Source: Clostridiales bacterium (lineage in GTDB: Bacteria > Bacillota > Clostridia > Peptostreptococcales > Anaerovoracaceae). Taken from it: 27,294 nt of DNA. Positions 1-7,799 of this stretch are shown here, one piece after another; position 1 is the stretch's first letter, and every line of letters starts with the position of its first letter. The notes beneath the pieces were generated by a model. It worked only from the letters and a program-made list of their open reading frames with translations. It did no database searches and was not told the DNA's origin. The stretch is from assembly GCA_012515135.1 (NCBI GenBank), contig JAAYYX010000185.1, positions 1 through 27,294 of the forward strand, read 5' to 3'. The position numbers and the translations under genes are program-made.

Positions 1-393
1 AATATATCACTTTTGAATGAAAAATATTCTCTTTTTCATTTGGGACTGGTTTCTTATTCTGAAGGGATATCGGAAAGTGCCAGGGGATCCTCGGCACTGA
101 AAGAAGGTGCAGCTGAACTTTATCAGAAAACATCAGGAATACCTTCTTTGATATCAGAAAAGATAGAAAGTGCCATTTCAGAATATGATAAATCAGACTA
201 CAGAGCCACATCCTTTGTTTCAAAGAAAAACACAAAAGTCAGTATGGTGCAGTTTGTCATCAGGGCAGACGGCATAGAAAAAAAGGATAACTGCTCAAAA
301 TGCGGCACTGCAGATAAAAGATCCCCGGGCAAAAATGCCGGGATCAAAAATGGCATACAAGGAATAACAGAAAGATTCAAAGCGCTTTTTTAG
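1..393 (+). CDS. 3' end of a probable MMPL/RND- or YhgE/Pip-like membrane exporter (5' truncated by window)
   Basis: The frame is open from base 1, so this is the C-terminal 130 residues of a longer protein; the TTG at base 13 is not a convincing start. The first half contains the Gly/Ser/Leu-rich pseudo-repeats (GISESARGSSALKEGAAELY) typical of the long extracytoplasmic coiled insert of clostridial MMPL/RND-like and YhgE/Pip-like exporters. It then reads SFVSKKNTKVSMVQFVIRADGIEK, close to my recollection of the SFVS-KNT-VQFVIKT stretch near the C-terminus of such proteins, and ends with a basic, aromatic tail (ERFKALF). No membrane segment remains in the visible part, so topology cannot be checked. 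It runs in the same direction as valS but is separated from it by a hairpin and a promoter. The family call rests on low-complexity repeats and remembered motifs, so it is tentative. Confidence 0.45.
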   Translation, partial: NISLLNEKYSLFHLGLVSYSEGISESARGSSALKEGAAELYQKTSGIPSLISEKIESAISEYDKSDYRATSFVSKKNTKVSMVQFVIRADGIEKKDNCSKCGTADKRSPGKNAGIKNGIQGITERFKALF

Positions 394-416
394 CCCATGG
401 GATAAAGGAGCACAGC

Positions 417-444
417 TGCCTTTTTTTGAAAACAAAAAAAGGCA
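417..444 (+). terminator. A/T-rich hairpin downstream of the first gene, possible terminator
   Basis: An 11-bp perfect inverted repeat, TGCCTTTTTTT (417-427) with AAAAAAAGGCA (434-444), has a 6-base loop. The T run lies in the 5' arm and no T run follows the 3' arm on the + strand, so it is not a classical intrinsic terminator. It sits between the upstream stop codon and the valS promoter, where a terminator would be expected. A second GC-rich hairpin (320-345, GATCCC/GGGATC ends, AAAA loop) lies inside the end of the upstream gene. Confidence 0.4.
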
Positions 445-472
445 TAAAAAGCTCATCGCAGCCACAAAATTC

Positions 473-501
473 TTGACCAATCCATTGAAATGCCCTATAC
501 T
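473..501 (+). promoter_or_regulatory. Sigma-A-type promoter for the valS T-box transcript
   Basis: TTGACC at 473-478 and TATACT at 496-501 are separated by 17 bases, a near-consensus housekeeping promoter. Transcription would start near 508, just upstream of the first strand of T-box stem I at about 522. This is the only good promoter I found ahead of the valS-miaB string. Confidence 0.75.
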
Positions 502-507
502 TACTTC

Positions 508-735
508 ATAATCTAATATAAGGCGAAGAGTGGGAGGAGTAGGAGAAAAAACTGCCCATCAGAGAAGGAGGTCCCTGGCTGAAAGATTTCCGGGAAAAGA
601 ATTTTTCGAAGGTTGCCCATGAGCCTTGCAGTTTAAAGAGTCGTATGTATCATACTGATATGTATGGAATAAAGGTGGTACCGCGGAAAATATTTCGTCC
701 TTTTATTGCCAAAAGCATTAAAAGGACATTTTTTT
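508..735 (+). promoter_or_regulatory. T-box riboswitch leader of valS, probable GUU (Val) specifier
   Basis: The leader contains the hallmark T-box sequence AAAGGTGGTACCGCGG at 671-686. Stem I can be drawn from GGC (522-524) with GCC (623-625), TGGG (531-534) with CCCA (616-619), and an upper A/T helix (about 544-550 with 602-607). The distal arm carries AGAGAAGG (about 561) and GGCTGAAAGA. The unpaired 3' side of the specifier loop, 608-615, reads GAAGGTTG and contains GTT at 612-614 followed by a purine, matching a valine specifier for the downstream valyl-tRNA synthetase gene. Uncharged tRNA-Val should pair its acceptor end with the GGTGG bulge and favour the antiterminator over the terminator at 697-735. 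The T-box call is firm; the exact specifier is my inference from hand folding. Confidence 0.92.
697..735 (+). terminator. Intrinsic terminator of the valS T-box
   Basis: GTCCTTTTA (697-705) pairs with TAAAAGGAC (719-727), followed within one base by seven T residues (729-735). The 5' arm overlaps CGTCCTTT, which is also the 3' strand of the antiterminator with AAAGG...CGCG of the T-box sequence. This gives the expected mutually exclusive pair of structures. Confidence 0.9.
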
Positions 736-755
736 ATAAAAAAGGAGCACATAAA

Positions 756-3464
756 ATGACAGAAAAAGAAATCAATATAGCCAAAACCTATGACCCAAAG
801 GATTTTGAAGAACGCATATATGAGAGATGGGAAAAAAGCGGAGCTTTCAAAGCTGAAAGAGATCCGGACAAAACTCCTTATACTATAGTTATGCCGCCGC
901 CCAACATCACAGGGCAGCTGCACATGGGACATGCCCTTGATCAGACCCTTCAGGACATACTAACAAGATGGAAGCGTATGCAGGGATTTTCTGCTCTTTG
1001 GCTCCCGGGAAGCGATCATGCCAGTATTGCCACGGAAGTAAAGGTGGTAGAAAAAATCAGGGAAGAGGAAAGCAAGGAAAAAGAAGAAATAGGCAGAGAA
1101 GAGTTCCTGAAAAGAGCATGGGAATGGAAAAAAGTATACGGCGGTAAAATAACGCGTCAGTGCAGGAAACTCGGCGACTCATGTGACTGGAGCAGAGAGC
1201 GGTTCACCATGGATGAGGGATGCAACAAAGCAGTAAATGAGTTTTTTGTTCATCTTTACAACAAGGGGCTGATATACAGAGGTAATCGTCTAATAAACTG
1301 GTGCCCGGAATGCGGCACATCTATTTCGGATGCCGAAGTAGAGCATGAAAACAAAAAAGGCGCTTATTGGTATTTCAGATATCCGTCAAAGGACGGGGGA
1401 AAAGATATGGTCGTGGCCACATCAAGGCCGGAGACCATGTTCGGTGATGTGGCGATCGCAGTGCATCCGTCGGATGAAAGATACAAGGAAATGGTAGGCA
1501 AAAAAGTCCTTCTTCCCATAGTGAACAGGGAGATACCGGTCATAGCAGATACTTATCCCGATCCGGAAAAGGGGACAGGTGCCGTAAAAATAACTCCGGC
1601 ACATGATTTTTCTGATTTTGAAGTGGGGGAAAGACACGGCCTTGAAAGATTGTCCTGCATAGATGAGGACGCAAGGATGAATTCCCTGGCAGGCAAATAT
1701 GAAGGAATGGACAGATACGAATGCAGAAAAGTCTGGGTCGCGGATCTTGAAAAGGGCGGATATCTTGTAAAAACAGAAGAAATAGAAATACCCATCGGAG
1801 GATGCTACAGGTGCAGCACGGCAGTTGAACCAATGCTTTCTGATCAGTGGTTCGTGGCAATGGAGGAACTGGCAAAACCGGCCATAAGAGCTGCAAAAGA
1901 TGGTGAACTTATACATGTGCCCGAGAGATTTGAAAAAACATATCTGAATTGGCTGGAAAACATAAGAGACTGGTGTGTTTCAAGACAGCTCTGGTGGGGA
2001 CACAGGATCCCGGCATGGTACTGTGAAGATTGCGGAGAGATAAATGTTGCCGTCAATAAGCCTGAAAGATGCAAAAAATGCGGCAGCAAAAGGATGCATC
2101 AGGATGAGGATGTCCTTGACACATGGTTTTCATCGGCATTGTGGCCCCTCTCGACTCTGGGCTGGCCAGATGACACAAAGGATCTGAGATATTTTTATCC
2201 CACATCGACCATGGTAACAGGATATGACATCATATTCTTCTGGGTAGTAAGGATGGTCTTTTCCGCCATGGAAATAACAGGAGAAGTTCCTTTTAAACAC
2301 GTATTCATACATGGGCTCGTAAGAGATCATGATGGTCGTAAAATGAGCAAGTCACTGGGAAATGGCATCGATCCCCTGGAGGTCATAAATGAATTCGGTG
2401 CGGATGCTTTGAGATTCATGCTGGCCACAGGCATAACTCCCGGGAATGACATGAGATTCCAGGAAGAACGTCTTCAAATGGCCAGAAACTTTGCCAACAA
2501 ACTTTGGAATGCATCAAGATTCGTCATAATGAATATCAAAGATGAAGAGGGGAAGTTCCTTCCCGCTGTGCCCATAGTTGCTGAAAACGAAAGACTCCTT
2601 CAGCCGGAAGACAAATGGATCATATCGACCACAAACGAGACAATAAAAAAAGTCACAGAAACCATGGAAAAGTTCGATCTGGGACAGGCAGGTCAAAAGG
2701 TATATGAAGCCATATGGAACCAATACTGTGACTGGTATATCGAGATCGCAAAAGGGAGGCTTTACGGCAGTGACGACGAAGAAAAAAAAGTTGTAAGGGG
2801 AGTACTGCTTTTCATATTGAAAGATATGCTGAAAATACTGCATCCTTTTATGCCTTTCATAACCGAGGAGATATGGGGAGCTCTTCCGGGCAACGAGGAC
2901 ACAAATGAAGATCCTTCGAAGTTTCTTATGAAGACCCTCTGGCCTTCCTATGAAAACAAAGAGCTTTATCCGGAAGAAACAAAAAAGCTTGAAATGGCCA
3001 TGGAGATAATAAGAGCAGTAAGGAACATAAGAGCAGAAGTTGAGGTCCCGCCCTCAAAGAAACTGAGTCTTGTGATACTCTCTTACGGAACGGCAATGGA
3101 AACTGCAAGATCAGGGGAAAGGTACATAAAAAAACTGGCAAATATAACGAACATATCATTTATTGAGGATAAAGAGGATATTCCCGAAGATTCCATGTCT
3201 TCGGTTACCGGAGGGGCTGAAATATTCATACCTTCCGATGATCTTATTGATTATGATGAGGAAACAGCAAGACTGACAAAAGAAAAGAACAGGCTAAAAA
3301 GTGAGGTACAGCGAGTAGAAAAGAAACTGGCTGATCCGGGATTTGTCAGCAAAGCACCGAAAGAGGTCATATCAAAGGAAAAAGAAAAACTGACCAAATA
3401 CGTATCAATGCTTGACAAAGTCTGTGAAAGGCTTGTTTATGCAGAAAGTAAAAAGAAGAAATGA
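756..3464 (+). CDS. valS: Valyl-tRNA synthetase
   Basis: Cytoplasmic class I aminoacyl-tRNA synthetase that charges tRNA-Val with valine and edits mischarged threonine. The protein is 902 residues, normal for bacterial ValS. The HIGH motif appears as HMGH (residues 56-59, in PPPNITGQLHMGH) and KMSKS at 529-533. Cysteine pairs that may bind zinc occur in the editing and catalytic parts (NWCPECGTS; CEDCGE with CKKCGS). The last 80 or so residues are a Lys/Glu-rich coiled coil typical of the ValS tRNA-arm. The ATG at 756 is preceded by AAAAGGAG; the in-frame start at 645 is rejected because it would translate the T-box and terminator. It overlaps folC by the ATGA arrangement. Control by the T-box is expected to raise expression when tRNA-Val is uncharged. 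Confidence 0.98.
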   Translation: MTEKEINIAKTYDPKDFEERIYERWEKSGAFKAERDPDKTPYTIVMPPPNITGQLHMGHALDQTLQDILTRWKRMQGFSALWLPGSDHASIATEVKVVEKIREEESKEKEEIGREEFLKRAWEWKKVYGGKITRQCRKLGDSCDWSRERFTMDEGCNKAVNEFFVHLYNKGLIYRGNRLINWCPECGTSISDAEVEHENKKGAYWYFRYPSKDGGKDMVVATSRPETMFGDVAIAVHPSDERYKEMVGKKVLLPIVNREIPVIADTYPDPEKGTGAVKITPAHDFSDFEVGERHGLERLSCIDEDARMNSLAGKYEGMDRYECRKVWVADLEKGGYLVKTEEIEIPIGGCYRCSTAVEPMLSDQWFVAMEELAKPAIRAAKDGELIHVPERFEKTYLNWLENIRDWCVSRQLWWGHRIPAWYCEDCGEINVAVNKPERCKKCGSKRMHQDEDVLDTWFSSALWPLSTLGWPDDTKDLRYFYPTSTMVTGYDIIFFWVVRMVFSAMEITGEVPFKHVFIHGLVRDHDGRKMSKSLGNGIDPLEVINEFGADALRFMLATGITPGNDMRFQEERLQMARNFANKLWNASRFVIMNIKDEEGKFLPAVPIVAENERLLQPEDKWIISTTNETIKKVTETMEKFDLGQAGQKVYEAIWNQYCDWYIEIAKGRLYGSDDEEKKVVRGVLLFILKDMLKILHPFMPFITEEIWGALPGNEDTNEDPSKFLMKTLWPSYENKELYPEETKKLEMAMEIIRAVRNIRAEVEVPPSKKLSLVILSYGTAMETARSGERYIKKLANITNISFIEDKEDIPEDSMSSVTGGAEIFIPSDDLIDYDEETARLTKEKNRLKSEVQRVEKKLADPGFVSKAPKEVISKEKEKLTKYVSMLDKVCERLVYAESKKKK

Positions 3465-4759
3465 ACGCAGAACAGAAAATAGCAAAATTCAAAAGATTCG
3501 GTAGCGTGCTGGGTCTTGAAAGAATAAAAAAACTCATGGAACTGCTGGGAGATCCCCAGGAAGAACTTAGGATCATACATGTGGCCGGGACCAATGGAAA
3601 GGGATCTGTGTGCAGGTTCATATATGAGGCGCTTAGGGCGAACGGTTATAGGGCAGGTCTCTATAACTCGCCTTTTGTTGAGGATTTTTCCGAGAGGATC
3701 GAATATGACGGGAAGGGCATCCCAAGGGATGAACTGGAGATCTGCACTGACCGGGTGATAGAAAAATCCCGGGTAATGATGCAAAACGGGTATGATTCTC
3801 CTACGGAATTTGAGATACTGACGGCAGTGGCATTTTTGTATTTCAGCAGGATGAAGCCGGATCTTGTGGTGATGGAAGTTGGACTCGGAGGCAGAGGAGA
3901 CTCTACTAATATCATAAAAAATCCTTTGATATCGGTGATAACCTCTATTTCCCATGATCACGGGGACAGATTGGGGAACACGATCAGAGAAATAGCTTCT
4001 GAAAAAGCCGGAATAATCAAATCCGGTGCCCCTGTCGTTATAAATGTGAAAAGGGAAGCAAAGATATTGCTTCAAGAGGTCGCCCGTCAAAAAGGGAGCA
4101 GTATTTTTGATGCGGGAGAAGCAAAGCCCAGGATATTGGAATGCGGTCCCCACGGAAGTATTTTTGATGTTATGCTGAATGATACTGAATATAAGGGAAT
4201 AAAGCTGAAAATGGCAGGACGGCATCAAATCGATAACGCTTTGACAGCTCTTGCAGCTATTGAAATTTTGCACAAAAATAGTATAATAAAAGTCAACCCT
4301 GAAAAAATCCGTAAAGGCATGGAAGAGGCATTTATGAAAGGCAGATTTGAAGTCATAGACATTGGCATACCATGTGTGCTTGATGGTGCACATAATGTTG
4401 ACGGGATGGCAAAACTGACAGACAGCATCGGAAGATTTTTCCCGGACAGAAAGCCTCTTTATGTGATCGGCATGATGGCGGATAAGGATGTGGATGGTAT
4501 CATATCCATACTTGCAGATTCGGCCAAAGATTTTATTGCCACAGAGCCTGATAACAGCCGCAGACTAAAAGCAGAGATCCTTTGCGGGAAACTTGCAGAA
4601 AAAGGCGCGGTATGCCATGCGGTTCCGGATGTAACAGATGCCTTTTTTGAAGCACAAAAGAGAAAAAACGGATTCGGACTGATGGTTTTTGCAGGGTCAT
4701 TGTATATGATCGGCGATATAAGAAAAAACTTTGGGAGGATATCAGACAATGGCAAATGA
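3461..4759 (+). CDS. folC: Bifunctional folylpolyglutamate/dihydrofolate synthase
   Basis: Mur-ligase-type ATP-dependent enzyme that adds glutamate to folates (and in many bacteria to dihydropteroate) in the cytoplasm. It has 432 residues, normal length. The P-loop reads GTNGKGSV (residues 43-50). SISHDHGDRLGNTIREIASEKAGI is the conserved metal/substrate region and DGAHN is the C-terminal Mur-ligase motif. Its ATG overlaps the valS stop as ATGA, indicating translational coupling. The valS-folC order is common in Firmicutes. Whether it carries both activities cannot be read from the sequence. Confidence 0.95.
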   Translation: MNAEQKIAKFKRFGSVLGLERIKKLMELLGDPQEELRIIHVAGTNGKGSVCRFIYEALRANGYRAGLYNSPFVEDFSERIEYDGKGIPRDELEICTDRVIEKSRVMMQNGYDSPTEFEILTAVAFLYFSRMKPDLVVMEVGLGGRGDSTNIIKNPLISVITSISHDHGDRLGNTIREIASEKAGIIKSGAPVVINVKREAKILLQEVARQKGSSIFDAGEAKPRILECGPHGSIFDVMLNDTEYKGIKLKMAGRHQIDNALTALAAIEILHKNSIIKVNPEKIRKGMEEAFMKGRFEVIDIGIPCVLDGAHNVDGMAKLTDSIGRFFPDRKPLYVIGMMADKDVDGIISILADSAKDFIATEPDNSRRLKAEILCGKLAEKGAVCHAVPDVTDAFFEAQKRKNGFGLMVFAGSLYMIGDIRKNFGRISDNGK

Positions 4760-5690
4760 AAAAAGAAAAAAAGTGCTGCTCTTTTATAATCCCCACTCCG
4801 GTGACGGACTGTTCAAAAATAACCTGGACTTTATAATTGAAAAAGTACAGGCAAAGGGTATGCAACTTATCCCGGTAAGAGCAGCCAGGGACAATATGAT
4901 AGAAAATGCCTTTGAAAGCATAAAACAGGAAGACTACAGGCAGGTAATAGTGGCCGGCGGTGATGGAACGATCAATATATGTGTGAATTCAATGATCCGA
5001 AATAATGTTGATCTTCCGCTGTCGATTTTCCCTGCGGGAACTGCAAACGATTTTGCCTATTACTTCGGTCTGCCTCATGATATCGAAGATATGCTAAGAA
5101 TAGCCATGGGCGAAAACTATACATATGCTGATGTGGGAAGATGTAACCAAAAATATTTTGTTAATGTGGCTGCCATGGGAACGCTGGTGGATGTGAGCCA
5201 GAAAACAGATCCCAACCTTAAAAACACCATCGGGGTGATATCATATTATCTTAAGGGCCTTTCGGAGGTGCCAAACCTGAAACCGTTACCGATAAAACTC
5301 ATAACGCCCGAAAAAACATATGAAGAAAACATGTATTTCATGGTAGTAATGAACGGAAAATCTGCAGGAGGTTTCAAAAAAATATCTCCGGATTCAGATA
5401 TAAACGATGGCAAGCTGGATGTTATTCTTTTCAAAGAGATGCCTATAGTTGAGCTCATACCGCTACTGGTAAGCATATCCCAAGGCAGGCATCCGAAACA
5501 TAAAAAAGTCCTGGCCTTTCAGACAGAAAAGCTGAGGCTGGAATCTGACGTTGAAGTGCCGACGGATGTGGATGGTGAAAGAGGAGAGAAGTTCCCTCTG
5601 GATTTCGAAGTGATACATAAAAAACTGAAAATATTTACTGAAACCAATAATATAAAGGAGAAGGATGCTGGAAACAAACGCAGACTATAA
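4749..5690 (+). CDS. Diacylglycerol/lipid kinase family protein (DagK/YegS type)
   Basis: Soluble or membrane-associated kinase of the DAGK catalytic family, 313 residues. The N-terminus has the expected YNPHSG strand-loop, GGDGT at residues 70-74 (nucleotide binding) and PAGTANDFA at about 95-103. The C-terminal beta-sandwich ends with a DVDGE motif, as in DgkB and YegS. It would phosphorylate diacylglycerol or a related lipid with ATP, which fits the phospholipid genes plsX, plsY and gpsA in the same string. The ATG at 4749 has GGGAGGA about 9 bases upstream and overlaps folC by 11 bases; an upstream TTG at 4731 is less likely because it would place the Shine-Dalgarno sequence inside the gene. 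The exact substrate is not certain. Confidence 0.88.
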   Translation: MANEKRKKVLLFYNPHSGDGLFKNNLDFIIEKVQAKGMQLIPVRAARDNMIENAFESIKQEDYRQVIVAGGDGTINICVNSMIRNNVDLPLSIFPAGTANDFAYYFGLPHDIEDMLRIAMGENYTYADVGRCNQKYFVNVAAMGTLVDVSQKTDPNLKNTIGVISYYLKGLSEVPNLKPLPIKLITPEKTYEENMYFMVVMNGKSAGGFKKISPDSDINDGKLDVILFKEMPIVELIPLLVSISQGRHPKHKKVLAFQTEKLRLESDVEVPTDVDGERGEKFPLDFEVIHKKLKIFTETNNIKEKDAGNKRRL

Positions 5691-6114
5691 CAGCCTGAAA
5701 GAGTTTTTTATAAAAAACGGTCTTGAATATGAGGATGACGAAAAAGTCGATGATCACATCGTTTGTTCGTGGCAGATAAGGGAAGGCCAGAAGCAAAGTA
5801 TAATTGCGGGAGCCCTGCTCATTAAGAGTAAGGGCGAGTTTATCCTGGACGGAATAGCCGTTTCGCAAAGTTACAGGAAAAACAGGAAAGGTTCACTCCT
5901 TTTGGGTGAAGTAATAAAAAAAGTCAGGCAGATGGGAGGAAGAAGGATGTACCTTACAGCAAAGGTTCCCGATTTTTTCAGGAAGGCAGGATTTGAAACG
6001 ATATCCTTCCAAGATGGTCCGGATTATTTCGACTGTTTGTCATGTCCCCAGTACGGCAAAAAATGCCGACCTGAGGTAATGGTTCTGGAGGTGGAAAATG
6101 AGAATAATTCTTGA
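5665..6114 (+). CDS. GNAT-family N-acetyltransferase with C-terminal Cys motif
   Basis: A 149-residue single-domain GNAT protein. It shows the central beta strand LDGIAVSQSYRKNRKGSLLL (residues 61-80), where RKNRKGS matches the acetyl-CoA pyrophosphate loop (R/Q-x-x-G-x-G/A), and the late PDFFRKAGF segment (102-110) typical of GNATs. The C-terminus carries C124, C127 and C134 in CLSCPQYGKKCRPEVM, a possible metal-binding knuckle. The substrate is unknown. The start has AAAGGAG four bases upstream. The gene overlaps the lipid kinase by 26 bases and plsX by 17 bases, so it is embedded in the operon. Confidence 0.82.
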   Translation: MLETNADYNSLKEFFIKNGLEYEDDEKVDDHIVCSWQIREGQKQSIIAGALLIKSKGEFILDGIAVSQSYRKNRKGSLLLGEVIKKVRQMGGRRMYLTAKVPDFFRKAGFETISFQDGPDYFDCLSCPQYGKKCRPEVMVLEVENENNS

Positions 6115-7117
6115 CGGAATGGGGGGAGACAATGCTCCTGCGGCAATTGTGGAAGGAGCAGTTAAAGCGGCAGAAGAAATAGAAGATGAAATATATATAA
6201 TAGGCATCGAAAATATTATTAATGAAGAACTGAAAAAATATAAATATGATGAAAACAGGATACGTGTATTCAATGCCGACGAAGTAATAAGCAATCAGGA
6301 GGCCCCGGTCAAAGCAGTAAGAACAAAAAAAGGGTCATCCCTTGTAAAAGGGATTGGGATGCTTAAAGAAGGAGAAGGAGATATTTTTATTTCTGCCGGA
6401 TCAACAGGTGCCCTTATGGCCGCAGGCCTTTTTACCCTCGGCAGGATACCGGGAATAGACAGACCTGCCATTGCCGCCATATATCCAATGATGGGAGGGA
6501 TACCATCTCTTCTGGTCGATGCCGGTGCAAACTCCGAGTGCAAACCTGATAATCTGCTGGAATTTGCCATAATGGGAAGTATATATATGGAAAAGGTGAT
6601 TGACAGAAAAAATCCCAGGGTCGGACTTGTAAATATCGGAGAAGAAGAGAACAAAGGCAGCACACTTACAAAGGCCGCCCATGAACTTCTTGACAGAAGT
6701 CATATTAATTTTATAGGCAATGTGGAAGCCAGAGATGTGCCAAAGGGTGTTTGCGATGTTATCGTATGCGATGGCTTTGTGGGCAATGTCATATTAAAAC
6801 TGACAGAGGGACTGGCATGGAACATACTGAAGCTTCTTAAGAAGAAATTCACGGAAGGGGCAAAGGCAAAATTGGGTGCGGTTTTTCTTGCAGGCAAGAT
6901 GAGAGAGCTGAAAGCCGAATTTGATTATTCCGAATACGGAGGGGCTCCCATACTGGGCGTAAAAGGACCCCTCATAAAAATGCATGGTTCTTCGGGAGCA
7001 AAAGCTGTGAAGAACACGATAATAAAAAGCATACCATATGCTGAAAAAAAGGTAGTAGATACTATTCAAAATGCGGTTTTGGATATTGAGGAGATAATCA
7101 TAAGTGAACAGGACTGA
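6098..7117 (+). CDS. plsX: Phosphate acyltransferase PlsX
   Basis: Peripheral membrane enzyme that converts acyl-ACP plus phosphate into acyl-phosphate, the donor used by PlsY. It has 339 residues, family-typical. The N-terminal DGMGGDNAP (residues 6-14) and GSTGALMAAG segments are diagnostic, as is the C-terminal EYGGAPILGVKG. The ATG lies 17 bases inside the end of the GNAT gene, with GGAGGTGG just upstream. plsY and gpsA, the other two steps to lysophosphatidic acid, lie downstream in the same string. rnc follows directly, without the acpP gene usually found here. Confidence 0.97.
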   Translation: MRIILDGMGGDNAPAAIVEGAVKAAEEIEDEIYIIGIENIINEELKKYKYDENRIRVFNADEVISNQEAPVKAVRTKKGSSLVKGIGMLKEGEGDIFISAGSTGALMAAGLFTLGRIPGIDRPAIAAIYPMMGGIPSLLVDAGANSECKPDNLLEFAIMGSIYMEKVIDRKNPRVGLVNIGEEENKGSTLTKAAHELLDRSHINFIGNVEARDVPKGVCDVIVCDGFVGNVILKLTEGLAWNILKLLKKKFTEGAKAKLGAVFLAGKMRELKAEFDYSEYGGAPILGVKGPLIKMHGSSGAKAVKNTIIKSIPYAEKKVVDTIQNAVLDIEEIIISEQD

Positions 7118-7799
7118 ATTTCAGCAGCTGATAGGATATTACTTCAAGGATATAGAGTTGTTTGAAAAAGCATTGACTCACAGCTCTTTTTTCCGCGGAA
7201 GAGGCATGGGACCCGGCAAGGACAATGAGCGCCTTGAATTTCTGGGAGATGCTCTTCTTGATGCAGTTATCAGTGAAGAACTTTACAAAAGGATGCCCTC
7301 GGGAGAAGAAGGAAAACTTTCAAAAACAAGGGCCCTTGTGGTCTGTGAGACTTCTCTTGCCCAAATAGGCAATTCTCTTTTTATCGGGGATATACTTCGT
7401 CTTGGAAAAGGAGAAGATATAAGCGGAGGAAGACACAGGGATTCCATTATAGCCGATGCAGTGGAAGCGGTCATAGGAGCAGTATTCCTTGACGGGGGAT
7501 TCGATGCCTCCAAGAAGGTCGTGCTGCCTCTATTTGAAAAAACCCTGAAAATGGCCATGGACGGAAAACTGAAAAGTGACTACAAATCTGAATTTCAGGA
7601 AATGGTGCAAAGCAGCGGAACCGCCGAAATAGGCTATGTTCTTAAGCGGGAGGAAGGCCCGGATCATGACAAAACTTTTTATGTAGATCTTTTTGTGGAC
7701 GGACAGGAAGCCGGTAAAGGCACCGGTAAAAGCAAGAAAGAGGCCGAGCAGAATGCTGCAAAAGAGGCTATAGCAAGGAGAAAACAGAATGTATTTTAA
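7104..7799 (+). CDS. rnc: Ribonuclease III
   Basis: Double-strand-specific endoribonuclease that processes rRNA precursors and structured mRNAs. It has 231 residues. The signature NERLEFLGDALLD (residues 41-53) and the second acidic cluster DSIIADAVEAVIGAVFLDGG supply the Mg-binding carboxylates. The last 70 or so residues form the dsRNA-binding domain (KSEFQEMVQ through GKSKKEAEQNAAKEA). The start codon is GTG at 7104, with GAGGAG 10 bases upstream, and it overlaps plsX by 14 bases. The position between plsX and smc is a standard Firmicutes arrangement. Confidence 0.97.
   Translation: MNRTEFQQLIGYYFKDIELFEKALTHSSFFRGRGMGPGKDNERLEFLGDALLDAVISEELYKRMPSGEEGKLSKTRALVVCETSLAQIGNSLFIGDILRLGKGEDISGGRHRDSIIADAVEAVIGAVFLDGGFDASKKVVLPLFEKTLKMAMDGKLKSDYKSEFQEMVQSSGTAEIGYVLKREEGPDHDKTFYVDLFVDGQEAGKGTGKSKKEAEQNAAKEAIARRKQNVF

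Noticed and set aside
645..755. N-terminal extension of valS from an in-frame ATG at 645
   Set aside because: The stretch overlaps the T-box consensus, antiterminator and terminator, and codes for no known ValS sequence; ATG at 756 has a ribosome binding site.
3437..4393. Long open frame of 318 codons on the minus strand over folC
   Set aside because: It is antisense to a clear folC gene, has a low-complexity, Phe/His/Tyr-rich composition, and lacks any recognisable motif. It reflects codon bias of the + strand.
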